Under the pieces are notes generated by a model. It was not told the DNA's origin. It made no database searches and saw only the letters and a list, made by a program, of their open reading frames with translations. The position numbers and the translations under genes are program-made. This document shows positions 10,049 to 19,556 of a stretch of 64,000 nt of DNA, piece by piece. Numbering within the stretch: the first letter of the stretch is position 1; every line of letters begins with the position of its first letter. Source of the DNA: Lysobacter capsici (GTDB taxonomy: Bacteria > Pseudomonadota > Gammaproteobacteria > Xanthomonadales > Xanthomonadaceae); the NCBI RefSeq assembly GCF_018732085.1, contig NZ_CP076103.1, positions 3,844,001 to 3,908,000 on the forward strand. The letters are read 5' to 3'.

Positions 10049-10450
10049 GGGGCCGGGGGCTCCTCGATGGTTGACTCATCGTAACTGTGCCGCGCGGCCG
10101 GCCGTGACAGCCGCCGTCTGCAAACGCCAGATTGGCGCACGAGCGGCAACCAGATTCAGCCCCCGCCTCGAAGCCCTCAGTCGCCAGAATTGGCAGAATC
10201 TCGTACATAGATACGCTTGCGTATGACACTGTTTCTGCAGAATGATCGCCGTAGCGGCCGCAAGGACAGTCGGGCCGCCCCACCCGCCAAGGACAGGTCG
10301 CCCGTGGCACACCCTTCTCCCGTTCGACCGCTCCGCCCGGCCCCTGATGCCGGCGCGGCGCGCACCGCACCGCCATCACCGCGCTGACGCGATCAGCCGC
10401 ATCAGGCGTTACCGCCTGACCTAAGCATCCGTGACAAAAGGAGTTGCATC
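10049..10450. other. Intergenic region upstream of the RHS gene
   Basis: About 400 bases between two divergent genes. The only clear signal is an AAGGAG ribosome binding site at 10437-10442 for the RHS gene. No reliable promoter, RNA or small gene was found. Confidence 0.5.
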
Positions 10451-13400
10451 GTGAAAGAACCCACAAGGACGCGGGTCGGACCGGGCTCCCCCCGGCCCGA
10501 CCGTTCCGTAAGCACTTATCGCATCAGACAGCTATGGCCGGCGGCCGCGATCCTGCTGGCCTCACTCCTGTCGCCCCCCGTGCTCGCTCAAGAAAGCGGG
10601 CACAAGTGGACGCACTACGAACTGGAAACCACGCACAACACGCAGCAGCAAGCGCTGGCTTCCGCTCGGGCACAATCCGGCGGCGGCTATCAGTACATGA
10701 CCGCGATCAAGAAGCGCGCGATCACGGAAACCGAAGTCGAGTTGACCTACGGGATTCCGACCGAGATATCCCAGGTCAACGAGTGGACGTACACGGTCGT
10801 CGGCATTGATGTTACCGGCCCCGAGCAGACCTTCGTAGACGCACTCAAGGCCAAGTACGACCAGCAGAGCACCGATCGCGGCTGCACCCCGAACACCACC
10901 ATTACCCGGGGCGCCGAATGGGCGACGTTGAATCAATGGTCGGATGGCGTAAGCCAGCGTCAGCAGGCCGGATACAACGTCAAATGGAACCGCAAATCGT
11001 CGGGAACCTGTTCTCTCTACAGCGATATCGAGTTCGCGGTGCGGCTGCGCACGCGCTGCTCAAACCAATACGTGACCTGGAATGCTTCGAACAACACCTG
11101 CTCGGATGATTTTTACGTCGCCCGCCTGACCGCGCCACCGCTTTACTGCGACAGTTGCACCTTGGTCGGCGACCCGGTCGATTTCTCCACCGGCGACCAG
11201 TACGAGACCGAGAACGATATCGACCTGAGCTGGATTCGCTTCGATCGCTATTACCACTCGGTCACGTCCAACGCGGCGGCAGGGTTCGGCTACGGCTGGA
11301 CCCATTCACACGATATCCGGCTGGCGATCCAGGGCACTACCGATCCGACCCTCGGTTTGGTCCAGGCCAACGGCTCGCACCTGCCGTTCCGTAAATTCAG
11401 CACCTACTACGAAGCTGTTGACGGCAGCGGCGACCGGATCACCGCGTCCGGGACCAATTGGGTGCTGCAACAGTCCAGCGGCACCCTGACCTTCAATGCC
11501 GCAGGCCAGTTGCTTGAGCAGCGCGCGGACAACGGTACCTCGTTGACCTATGGCTACGATGTTGTCGGCCGTCTGATCACGATCACTCATTCGACCGGAC
11601 GTTCGTTGGTCATCGCCTATTCCGGCGTTTCGGCCAACGCTTCGATCGCTTCGATCTCATCGGCAGGCGAGGTAGAGGTCAGCTATGGCTACAACACCAA
11701 CGGCCAGGTTCAGACAGCCCAATACTTCGGCGGCACCCGCACCTATCACTACGAAGACCCGAATTTTCCGTACAACTTGACCGGTGTTACCGTCGGGGAT
11801 GGTCAGCGCTACAGCACCTTCGCCTACGACGCGCAGGGTCGGTCGATCAGCGCTCAACTGGCCGGCGGCGCCGATGGCGTGACCGTGGCTTATTCGGCAC
11901 AGGGCGGCGCTGTGGTCACCGACGCCTTGGGCGATGCGACCGACTACAGCCTGACGACCGCTGGGGCCGCCACTAAGCCGCGGAAGGCCGGCGACCTGAC
12001 CGACAGCAAGGGCACCGTCGAACGGAAATACTATGACGATGGATCGGACTTTCGACGCCGAATCAATACAGTCAAAGACCGCAACGGCACCACGACCAAG
12101 CACACTTACACGGACGCCAACGATCCAGTCACCGGCCAGCCCGCCTGGACGCATGCCATCACCGAGGCGTACGAAACATCCTTGGCGCGCACCCGTGAAG
12201 AACGCCGCGACAGTACCAGCAATCGTACTTTGTTGACCAAAGTCGGCAATCGCGAGACTCGTATCACCCGCAACGCCCGCCTGCAACCGGTGAGCGTGAC
12301 CATACGCGACACGACCACCAATCAAACGCGCACCACGGCCTACAGTTATTGCGAAGCGGCAGACGTCGCAGCCAGCAACAGCACCTGCCCGATTCTGGGC
12401 ATGCTCAAGTCGGTCGACGGTCCGCGCACCGACGTCAACGATGTCACGACCTTCGTCTACTACGGCAGCGACGACAGCACCTGCGCCAGCACGCCTGCCT
12501 TATGCACGTATCGCAAGGGCGACCTGCGCAAGGTCACCAATGCGCTGGGCCGTTCCGTTGAGACTCTCGGCTACGACCCGATGGGCCGACCGCTATCGGT
12601 GCTGGACCCCAATGGCGTGGTCACCGATTACGAGTACGACCCGCGTGGCCGACTGAAAGCTGTCAAGGAACGCGGCGCTGACGACAATGCTGAAAGCGAC
12701 GATCGGATCACCCGAATCAGCTATTGGGCGAACGATCTGATCCAATCGTTATTTCCGCCAGGCGATGTACAGACGACCTACTTCTACGACGCGGCGCAGC
12801 GCCTGACAGTCATTTCTAACGGTGAAGGCGAAATCGTCTACACCCTGGACAAGGCAGGCAATCGCAAGAAGGAAGATACCAAGACCGTTGGCAGCCAGCT
12901 GACACGTACCCTGTCGCGGGTCTACAACACGCTTGGGCAGCTGACCGCGCTAAAGGACGCTTCACAGAACGCCACCAGCTTTACTTACGACGTCGACGGC
13001 AATCCCGACCTGACTACCGATGCTTTGGGCCGCGTAGTCAACCAGGACCACGATTCATTGAACCGCCTCACCAGCACCTTGCAGCAGATCAACGGAGAAT
13101 CCGTCCAGACTCAGCTTGAGTACAACATGCTGGACCAAGTCACGAAGGTGACCGATCCCAACGGCCTGAACACGCTGTACGCCTATAACGGATTCGGCGA
13201 CCAGACCCAGCTGACCAGTCCCGACAACGGCATCGCGAACTACACCTACAACAGCGCCGGCCTGCTGGCGACCAAGCAAGACGCTAATGACGCTGCGCCG
13301 CATCGTTACGTCTACGATGCGTTGAACCGTCCTACGGCTGTGTTCTATACCGCCGCGGGCGCCGCGGATGTGGAGTACGACTACGACACGGTCAACAGCA

Positions 13401-15127
13401 CCTGTGCAGCGGGCGAAACCTTCGCGCTGGGCCGAGTCTCGGCAATGCGCACGGAAGGTACGGAGCTGAAGTACTGCTACGACCGCTTCGGCCAAGTGGT
13501 GCGCAAGGTGCAGAGCATCGGCAGCCAGAGCTTCACTCTGCGCTACGCCTACACCCCGACTGGCCGTCCGAAGTCGGTGACCTACCCCGATGGGGCGATT
13601 GCTGAATATGAGTACATCGGACACGGACGCATTGGGAAAATCAACGTGACGCCGGCAGTCGGTCCGGCCACCGTTCTGCTCAGGGATGCGATATACCAGC
13701 CGTTCGGCCCGACGCTGGGCTGGACGTACGGGAATGGCCGACTCCTCCAGCGCGACTACGACCTTGACTATCGGCCTAAATCCATCCTCGATACCGCCAG
13801 TGGCGGCCTGTCGCTGGGCTACGGCTACAACACGGTCGGCGACCTGACCGAGCTCAAGGACGGCTTGCTCAGCACCTTCCAGGCGAAGTACGACTACGAC
13901 GCGCTGGGCCGCCTTACTGTGACCCGGGACGGGACCAGTAATGACGCGTTGGAAAGCTATGAATACGACAAAACCGGCAACCGCAAGAAACTGACGCACG
14001 GCACGGTTGAGGAGGATTATGTCTATCCCACCACCAGTCATCGCCTGACCAGTATCAATACCGTTGGTGGCAGCAATATCACCCGCAGCTACGACGCCAT
14101 CGGCAACACCATCGCCATCGGCGGCACCGCCAAGGAGTACGTGTACAACGCCAACGACCGCATGAAGCAGGTCAAGCAAGGCGGCGTGGTGACTAGGAGC
14201 TATCGCTACAACGCCAAGGGCGAGCGGGTCGCGGCGATCAACGGCGATACCGGGCCGGTGACAACCTATACGCTGTACGACGAAGGCGGCCAGTGGATCG
14301 GCGACTACGACAGCACGGGCGCCACGATCCAGCAGGCGATCTGGATGGGCAACCTGCCCGTCGGTCTGTTGGACGGTGCGGGAACCGCGCAGTCATTGAA
14401 GTACATCGAACCCGACCACCTGGGTACGCCGCGTGCGGTCGTCGATCCGAACCGCGGCACGACCGGTGTTGCGATATGGACGTGGGATGCGAAGAGCGAG
14501 GCGTTCGGCAACAGTCCGCCTAATCAGGACCCGGACCAGGACGGCACCGCGTTCGTGTTTAATATGCGGTTTCCGGGACAGCGTCACGACCCGAGTACGG
14601 GGCTGAGCTACAACTACTATCGCGATTATGATCCAAGCGTAGGGCGTTATATTCAGGCTGACCCAATCGGGCTCAAAGGTGGGCTAAACCTTTTTAGCTA
14701 TGTTGGTAGCTCACCATTGTTCCACACTGATTTTTTCGGCCTGCAATCCAACACGGTTGTGTGCGGTCGAGATGGCACCCTTGTTGTTAAAGTCGATGGC
14801 GGTCAGACTGAACAATGCGGGATCAAGGCTTGCCTTATCGAACATGAGCAGTGCCATGCGAAGGAGATGGCAGCCGACCAGGGCATCGTAGAATTCTGTT
14901 CGGTCCCAGCTAACGAAGGAGAAGCCATCAACCTTATGGATTTTGGCAAATGGCCACAAAAGCAGGCCCTTGAACTCAGTGGCACCGCAGCGGAACTTGC
15001 ATGCCTACAAAAACTGAGGAGAAAGGAGAGCAGCACCTGTAGAAAACAGATCGATGAACGAATTAAAGACGTTCAGAAGAACAGAACCCAATGCGAAGCA
15101 AGCGCCAAGAGATGCGTCTTCAAATAA
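10451..15127 (+). CDS. RHS-repeat polymorphic toxin candidate with C-terminal HExxH tip
   Basis: A 1558-residue protein starting at GTG behind AAGGAG. A Sec-type signal (hydrophobic 28-41, cleavage near VLA/QE at 46) is followed by a unique segment, then a DUF6531-like motif (GDPVDFSTGDQYETENDIDLSW from about 237) and many YD repeats (FAYDAQGR, YEYDPRGR, YNTVGDL). The RHS-associated core GLSYNYYRDYDPSVGRYIQADPIGL lies at about 1380. A distinct 127-residue tail starts near 1432 (base 14744) with different, AT-richer composition and the motif LIEHEQCHAKE, giving HExxH at 1465-1469, plus ten cysteines. In polymorphic toxins this variable tip is the effector and the RHS shell encapsulates it. No PAAR or VgrG domain is present. 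A metallopeptidase activity is inferred from the motif only. Confidence 0.88.
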   Translation: MKEPTRTRVGPGSPRPDRSVSTYRIRQLWPAAAILLASLLSPPVLAQESGHKWTHYELETTHNTQQQALASARAQSGGGYQYMTAIKKRAITETEVELTYGIPTEISQVNEWTYTVVGIDVTGPEQTFVDALKAKYDQQSTDRGCTPNTTITRGAEWATLNQWSDGVSQRQQAGYNVKWNRKSSGTCSLYSDIEFAVRLRTRCSNQYVTWNASNNTCSDDFYVARLTAPPLYCDSCTLVGDPVDFSTGDQYETENDIDLSWIRFDRYYHSVTSNAAAGFGYGWTHSHDIRLAIQGTTDPTLGLVQANGSHLPFRKFSTYYEAVDGSGDRITASGTNWVLQQSSGTLTFNAAGQLLEQRADNGTSLTYGYDVVGRLITITHSTGRSLVIAYSGVSANASIASISSAGEVEVSYGYNTNGQVQTAQYFGGTRTYHYEDPNFPYNLTGVTVGDGQRYSTFAYDAQGRSISAQLAGGADGVTVAYSAQGGAVVTDALGDATDYSLTTAGAATKPRKAGDLTDSKGTVERKYYDDGSDFRRRINTVKDRNGTTTKHTYTDANDPVTGQPAWTHAITEAYETSLARTREERRDSTSNRTLLTKVGNRETRITRNARLQPVSVTIRDTTTNQTRTTAYSYCEAADVAASNSTCPILGMLKSVDGPRTDVNDVTTFVYYGSDDSTCASTPALCTYRKGDLRKVTNALGRSVETLGYDPMGRPLSVLDPNGVVTDYEYDPRGRLKAVKERGADDNAESDDRITRISYWANDLIQSLFPPGDVQTTYFYDAAQRLTVISNGEGEIVYTLDKAGNRKKEDTKTVGSQLTRTLSRVYNTLGQLTALKDASQNATSFTYDVDGNPDLTTDALGRVVNQDHDSLNRLTSTLQQINGESVQTQLEYNMLDQVTKVTDPNGLNTLYAYNGFGDQTQLTSPDNGIANYTYNSAGLLATKQDANDAAPHRYVYDALNRPTAVFYTAAGAADVEYDYDTVNSTCAAGETFALGRVSAMRTEGTELKYCYDRFGQVVRKVQSIGSQSFTLRYAYTPTGRPKSVTYPDGAIAEYEYIGHGRIGKINVTPAVGPATVLLRDAIYQPFGPTLGWTYGNGRLLQRDYDLDYRPKSILDTASGGLSLGYGYNTVGDLTELKDGLLSTFQAKYDYDALGRLTVTRDGTSNDALESYEYDKTGNRKKLTHGTVEEDYVYPTTSHRLTSINTVGGSNITRSYDAIGNTIAIGGTAKEYVYNANDRMKQVKQGGVVTRSYRYNAKGERVAAINGDTGPVTTYTLYDEGGQWIGDYDSTGATIQQAIWMGNLPVGLLDGAGTAQSLKYIEPDHLGTPRAVVDPNRGTTGVAIWTWDAKSEAFGNSPPNQDPDQDGTAFVFNMRFPGQRHDPSTGLSYNYYRDYDPSVGRYIQADPIGLKGGLNLFSYVGSSPLFHTDFFGLQSNTVVCGRDGTLVVKVDGGQTEQCGIKACLIEHEQCHAKEMAADQGIVEFCSVPANEGEAINLMDFGKWPQKQALELSGTAAELACLQKLRRKESSTCRKQIDERIKDVQKNRTQCEASAKRCVFK

Positions 15128-15137
15128 GGACAATCGC

Positions 15138-15629
15138 ATGAAGAAGTTACTGCTATTGTTTTTTCTAATACCCTCTCTGCAGGCAGCGGCCATGGAATCA
15201 AGATTCACCATGACCACGAGCTCAAATATCGACATAAGCAGGGGCGATGCAACACTAAATTTTGACCTTGCATTTTCAGGGTCGAAACCAATCGTGCTTG
15301 CGAGAAGCTCGATCCCAGGAGTGCAGAAGGATGCCATCTGGATTGGTGTCGATTTCTTTCCAGTGTCCGGCGAAAATTTTCACCCCTGTCCAGAACCGGT
15401 GGAAAAAATTTTTATAAATGACGGTTTGCTAGGAACCGCTACGATACAGCCCGGCCAGTCAATGCGGGAAGTGGTCAAGCTTTCAGATCGGTATTCAAAT
15501 ATCGGAGACATCCTAGGAAAGTGCGATCTGGTGGTTTTTTGGAGTTATAAACCGAAGTTAGAAACCGGCGACTATTCTGAGCGATTGGCAGGTGCATTCG
15601 TCTTGCCGGCTACAGCGAGTAACCCGTAA
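15138..15629 (+). CDS. Small exported protein, candidate immunity protein for the RHS tip
   Basis: A 163-residue protein starting 10 bases after the RHS stop, with AAGGA overlapping the end of the RHS gene, so translation is probably coupled. The N-terminus MKKLLLLFFLIPSLQA is a signal peptide, so the product should be periplasmic or secreted. The rest is predicted beta-rich, has two cysteines (CPEPVEK, GKCDLVVF) and matches no family I know. Its base composition is AT-richer than the surroundings, like the RHS tip. The position directly after a toxin tip is where immunity genes lie, and an exported immunity protein would fit a toxin active in the periplasm. The immunity role is inferred from position. 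Confidence 0.72.
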   Translation: MKKLLLLFFLIPSLQAAAMESRFTMTTSSNIDISRGDATLNFDLAFSGSKPIVLARSSIPGVQKDAIWIGVDFFPVSGENFHPCPEPVEKIFINDGLLGTATIQPGQSMREVVKLSDRYSNIGDILGKCDLVVFWSYKPKLETGDYSERLAGAFVLPATASNP

Positions 15630-15644
15630 ATCTCGGACGCGCTG

Positions 15645-15674
15645 AAAAAGAGCCCGAATGCGGGCTCTTTTTTT
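15645..15674 (+). terminator. Intrinsic terminator of the RHS operon
   Basis: AAAAAGAGCCCG, loop AATG, CGGGCTCTTTTTTT: a strong GC stem followed by seven T, directly after the candidate immunity gene. The A-run also allows use from the opposite strand. Confidence 0.9.
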
Positions 15675-15805
15675 GCACTGAACTTCGACCCCTGAAGAAA
15701 TTACTACAAAATTTTTCAGGCCAGCCACCTTTTCCGGGACTCGATTCTTCAATGGAAGAAGTCCGATCATCGGCGGCAAATCAAGCTTTGATTGCCCTTC
15801 GGTCA

Positions 15806-16837
15806 TTACTCATCCGCACCCGGCACAGATGCATCGTCCACCCCCAACGTCATCTCGATCTCGTAGCTGCCAGCCACATCGGACGAATACGTGCCCAACG
15901 CCATGACGATCCGATGGCCTTCCTGCTCACCGCGCCAGCGCAAGCTACTCGACGCCGGTTCGCGCGTCCACCCGCCCGTCTTGTCGACGCCGGCATCGAT
16001 CAACTCGGACAGCGCCTTCGCCGAGGTCGCGGTGGTGACCCGGTAGCGGATGCGCCATTGCCGCGCGTCGCCGACCGAGATCAGGCCTTCGAACTTGATG
16101 TCTTTCGGCCAGGCGACGACGGTGGAAAACTGCTTGGGGAAATAGCGATCGGCCATCTTGCTGCGCACGAAGCCGTGCTCGCGCTGCCAGTCGTACTCCA
16201 GGTGCAGCGCGGTCCCACGGGCGAACTGTTCGCCGCGCACTTTCTCGACCACGTGCAAGGCCGCGTCGATGCCCGACGACAGGCCGGCGGCGGTGATGAA
16301 CTTGCCGTTGTCGGCCCAGCGCACGTCGGAGATCACCTCGATCTTCGGGAACTGCGCCGCCAAGCCTTCGATCGCCGGCCGGAATGTCGTCGCCTTGAGT
16401 CCGTCGAGCAATCCGGTCGCGCCGAGGATGAACGCGCCGGTGCAGACCGACAGCACGTAACGCGACGGCGCCGAGCGCGCGTGGATGAAGTCGAGCACGG
16501 CGGTATTTTTCTGCGCGTCCTCGACGTCGCCGCCGGGGATCAGCAGCACATCGAAGGCCGGCGCGTCGGCGAAACGGGTGTCCGGCGTGACCGTCAATCC
16601 CATCGCGGTCTTGACCGGCTTGCCGTCCGCCGACATCGTCGTCACCCCGAAACCGGCGGTGCCGAAGACCTCGTACGGCCCGGCGAAATCGATGATCTGC
16701 ACGCCGTCGAATAAGACGATACCCACCCGCACCTCCGGTTTGGAATGCGGCGCGTGCGCGGCCCAGGCCGACAGCGGCAACAGCAGGAGCAACAGCGACA
16801 GCCACCACGTCGCCACGGTCGTCGATCGAGCGCGCAT
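15806..16837 (-). CDS. Exported DJ-1/PfpI-family protein
   Basis: A 343-residue protein with a Sec signal (WWLSLLLLLLPLSAWA/AH, cleavage about 26). The DJ-1/PfpI (class I glutamine amidotransferase-like) domain spans about 35-225: VGIVLFDGVQIIDFAGPYEVFG, LLIPGGD and the nucleophile elbow VLSVCTGAFIL with Cys132. The last ~115 residues are a separate C-terminal domain (REPASSSLRWRGEQEGHRIVMALG) I cannot assign. Most close relatives are cytoplasmic GlxA-like regulators with an AraC helix-turn-helix; here that domain is absent and an export signal is present, so a periplasmic role is expected. The next gene upstream in the same direction is such an AraC-type relative. Confidence 0.82.
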   Translation of the reverse strand: MRARSTTVATWWLSLLLLLLPLSAWAAHAPHSKPEVRVGIVLFDGVQIIDFAGPYEVFGTAGFGVTTMSADGKPVKTAMGLTVTPDTRFADAPAFDVLLIPGGDVEDAQKNTAVLDFIHARSAPSRYVLSVCTGAFILGATGLLDGLKATTFRPAIEGLAAQFPKIEVISDVRWADNGKFITAAGLSSGIDAALHVVEKVRGEQFARGTALHLEYDWQREHGFVRSKMADRYFPKQFSTVVAWPKDIKFEGLISVGDARQWRIRYRVTTATSAKALSELIDAGVDKTGGWTREPASSSLRWRGEQEGHRIVMALGTYSSDVAGSYEIEMTLGVDDASVPGADE

Positions 16838-16954
16838 TCAACTAACCTTCGAAATCGTCCGGAAGGCGGTCAGCGTGCGCAAACACGGGGTGCAAAGGCG
16901 GACATCGAAGCCGCGCTTTCGGACATCGGCGACCGGCCGGCCTCACCGCCCCGC

Positions 16955-17935
16955 TCAGGGCGAACCGAAGCGCTCGCGGTAATCGCTCGGGCGGATGCCG
17001 AGTTGGCGCACGAACGCGCGCCGCATCGCCTCGTCGGATGCGAACCCGCAATCGGACGCGATCCGCTTGAACTCCTTGCGGGTGCTTTCCAGCAACGGTT
17101 TAGCCGCTTCGACCCGCAGTTGCTCGATGTACTTCTGCGGCGTGGTGCCGAACACCGACTGGAACCGCCGGCCGAATTGACGCGGGCTCATATGCACCTG
17201 CTGCGCCAGCCGTCCCACGTCCAGGCGCGAGCGCAGATGCTCGCGCACCCACGCGGCCAGTTGCGCGAACTGATCGGGCAGATCGAGTTCGTCCAGTTGC
17301 CGGCTGAACTGGCTCTGCCCGCCCGAGCGCTTGCTCACCATCACCATGCGCTTGGCGACCTTCAGCGCCAGCGGCATGCCGTGATCCGCGGCGACCATCG
17401 CCAACGCCAGATCCATGCCGGCGGTGATGCCGGCCGAGGTCCAGACCGCGCCGTCGCGGGTGTAGATCGCATCGGCCTCCACCTGCACCCGCGGATAGCG
17501 CTGGCGCAGCTCGGCCAGATCGCGCCAATGCGTGGTCGCCTTGCGGCCGTCGAGCACACCGGCCTCGGCCAGCAACAAGGCGCCGCTGCACACCGACGCG
17601 ATCCGCCGCACCCGCGGCGCGATCTCGCGCAGCCAACGGACCAGTCCGGCGTTCGCGCGCACGCGGTCCAACGCATCGCCCATGCCGCCGCTGACCAAGA
17701 GCGTGTCGACGGCGTCGGGCACTTGCGAGCACCGCAGGTCCGGCAGCAATTGCATCCCCGACGCCAGCACGACCGGACCCGATTTTTCCGCCACCACATG
17801 CAGCCTGTACAACGGCCCGCAGGCCGGATCGTCCTCCTGCGCCTGCCGGCTGGCCAGCGCGAACACCTCCAGCGGCCCGCTGATGTCCAGCGACTGCGCG
17901 TCGGCATACACCAGCATGCAAATGATCTTGGGCAC
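16955..17935 (-). CDS. GlxA-type transcriptional regulator (DJ-1/PfpI + AraC HTH)
   Basis: A 326-residue cytoplasmic protein. The N-terminal DJ-1/PfpI domain (1-190) has LDISGPLEVFALASR, LLVSGGMGD and the elbow IASVCSGALLLAEAG with Cys116. The C-terminal AraC/XylS domain (about 215-320) has RLAQQVHMSPRQFGRRFQSVFGTTP and IASDCGFASDEAMRRAFVRQLGIRPSDYRERF, the two helix-turn-helix motifs. Family members respond to small metabolites such as carnitine or arginine; the ligand here is unknown. It lies 117 bases upstream of the exported DJ-1 gene in the same direction and may control it. Confidence 0.9.
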   Translation of the reverse strand: MPKIICMLVYADAQSLDISGPLEVFALASRQAQEDDPACGPLYRLHVVAEKSGPVVLASGMQLLPDLRCSQVPDAVDTLLVSGGMGDALDRVRANAGLVRWLREIAPRVRRIASVCSGALLLAEAGVLDGRKATTHWRDLAELRQRYPRVQVEADAIYTRDGAVWTSAGITAGMDLALAMVAADHGMPLALKVAKRMVMVSKRSGGQSQFSRQLDELDLPDQFAQLAAWVREHLRSRLDVGRLAQQVHMSPRQFGRRFQSVFGTTPQKYIEQLRVEAAKPLLESTRKEFKRIASDCGFASDEAMRRAFVRQLGIRPSDYRERFGSP

Positions 17936-18223
17936 GGCGTGGGTCGGTGGGGAAGGCGCTCAGGATGGACCAGAAGGCGGATGGAGGGAATCGTGGAGAA
18001 GCGATGGCAATCGGCGTTCGGTCCAACGGCAGATCATGGCGTGCGATCGCTGTCGATTCGATACACCAGCTACAGACAAATCGACCCAGGCATCTGAACC
18101 GCTTGCCAAACCCACGCGCAACGGCATCATGGATTCGCACTGGGCGCAAGCCATCGCCCTCGCCCACGGGCCCGACAAACGCTGCCGGCAGGAGCACGAC
18201 GCACGGAAGACAAGCTCGAAAAA

Positions 18224-18586
18224 TTGCTCGACACATATCGCTCGCACGAAATGTTCGTCGACTTCGACATCCAAAGTTTTGAGGATCGTGGCGACGACGC
18301 GGAGACACCCTTGCACCTCGCCGCCCTCAACGGGGAGCTCGACGATCTCCTGCTCATGCTGCCGACCATCTCGAACATCGACTCTCCTGGCGGAATCGGG
18401 CATACGCCGCTTCACTACGCGATCATGTTCGGACATGCCGCGGTCATCGATGTTCTGCTGAACCACGGCGCAAGCTTGTCGGCCCAGAATGACTACGGCG
18501 ATCGCCCGCTTGATCTGGTGAAGACGAATCGCGACGAGGTGCTTGCGACGATCCTGAAACATCGGCCAGATGCCGTGTGTCAGTAA
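18224..18586 (+). CDS. Small ankyrin-repeat protein (start uncertain)
   Basis: The conserved part carries two ankyrin repeats, AETPLHLAALNGELDDLLLML and GHTPLHYAIMFGHAAVIDVLLNHGA, followed by half a third (LSAQNDYGDRPLDL). In this frame no ATG lies near the 5' end; the start given is a TTG without a good ribosome binding site, and an internal ATG at 18251 is also possible. An ATG at 18129 in another frame opens a plausible leader (MDSHWAQAIALAHG), and a one-base shift near 18200 would join it to the repeats. Either the gene is frameshifted or it uses an unusual start. Ankyrin repeats bind proteins; nothing more can be said. Confidence 0.6.
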   Translation: MLDTYRSHEMFVDFDIQSFEDRGDDAETPLHLAALNGELDDLLLMLPTISNIDSPGGIGHTPLHYAIMFGHAAVIDVLLNHGASLSAQNDYGDRPLDLVKTNRDEVLATILKHRPDAVCQ

Positions 18587-18758
18587 GGCAAACGATACGG
18601 CCGCCACCGCTGTTTGCCGAATCGGCCGGAATGATTGCATCGCTCCAGACAGTTCCATTTTCGCGACCCGACCGGCGCCTGCGCGAGCGTAGGCTGGGAC
18701 TCACGTGCTCAGTGCGCGGCGCGGGCATCGGCTCGCGCAATCCGAACCGGAGGTAGAC

Positions 18759-18932
18759 ATGAATCGCGAACAAGCCGAACAAGTCGCAGCGCATCTGGCT
18801 GCGGGCATGCTGGCCAGCGGGCAGTACGCCATGACCGACGATACCGGCAACGATGCCGAGTTCGCCGCGTCGTTGTATCAGGCCATCGTCGAGAAGTTGC
18901 TGGTGTCGCGCGCGGGAGGCGGTGGGGGCTGA
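18759..18932 (+). CDS. Small hypothetical protein, 57 residues
   Basis: A short gene whose ATG lies five bases after a good GGAGG site (18749-18753). The product MNREQAEQVAAHLAAGMLASGQY... is an acidic helical protein ending in a glycine run, without a signal peptide or membrane segment. I do not recognise a family. The ribosome binding site and codon pattern make it believable, but no domain supports it. Confidence 0.55.
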   Translation: MNREQAEQVAAHLAAGMLASGQYAMTDDTGNDAEFAASLYQAIVEKLLVSRAGGGGG

Positions 18933-19050
18933 TGGGCTGAGTTGTTTTGGGATTCGGCGAAGCCTGGGACGGCTACCGTGTCTATGCAGGCACGAAGTTC
19001 GGCGCAGCGATTTTCGTCATGAAATGCGGAGTGACGGCGGTCTGAGCGAA

Positions 19051-19080
19051 GGGCGTCGGGGCTCAAGCCCCTCCCACAAA
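19051..19080. repeat. REP-like half element, family A
   Basis: A single right arm (GGGCGTCGGGGCTCAAGCCC followed by CTCCCACAAA) that itself folds as a small hairpin. No partner left arm is nearby. Confidence 0.7.
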
Positions 19081-19272
19081 GTACATCGCGGCCACGCGGC
19101 GTTGGCGGAGTTTTTTGGCGCGTGTCGGCGGTCGATGTGGCCGCGACCAGCGAACCGGACTGGCGGGTCTGGCTCAGCAGGCATCGCGTGGCGATGTGCG
19201 GTTGCGGGATCCATCACTGGCACTAGCTACGGTAACGACGTTCACTGGCCTTGGGTTGCGCGGTGAATGAGG

Positions 19273-19362
19273 TGTCGCGGTCGCGGCTTGCGCCGCTCCT
19301 ACAGTGAGGGACGAATCCGCGGTCGCTAGCTGTAGGGGCGGCGCGAGCCGCGACCGTGACCG
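19273..19362. repeat. REP-like inverted repeat, family B
   Basis: GTCGCGGTCGCGGCTTGCGC followed by CGCTCCTACAG faces TGTAGGGGCGGCGCGAGCCG followed by CGACCGTGAC. The same family occurs near 33024, 36921 and 41817. The surrounding 725-bp gap (18933-19657) holds no gene I can support; its other contents are the family A half element and the hairpin at 19557. Confidence 0.8.
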
Positions 19363-19556
19363 CGACCTTACGGTTATCGAAGAAAGTCCCAACACAACCG
19401 CGGACCTGCGCAAAGCAAAACGCTCCACGGGTTTAGCCGGGAGCGTTCGCTTGGTGATGCGTGTGGGAGAGCCAGTTTCGTGGTCGGTTGATGCGAATCC
19501 GCATCGTCGACTGACCGCATCTTGCGGCGACCTATCCGCTACGCCGTTGAAACCAC

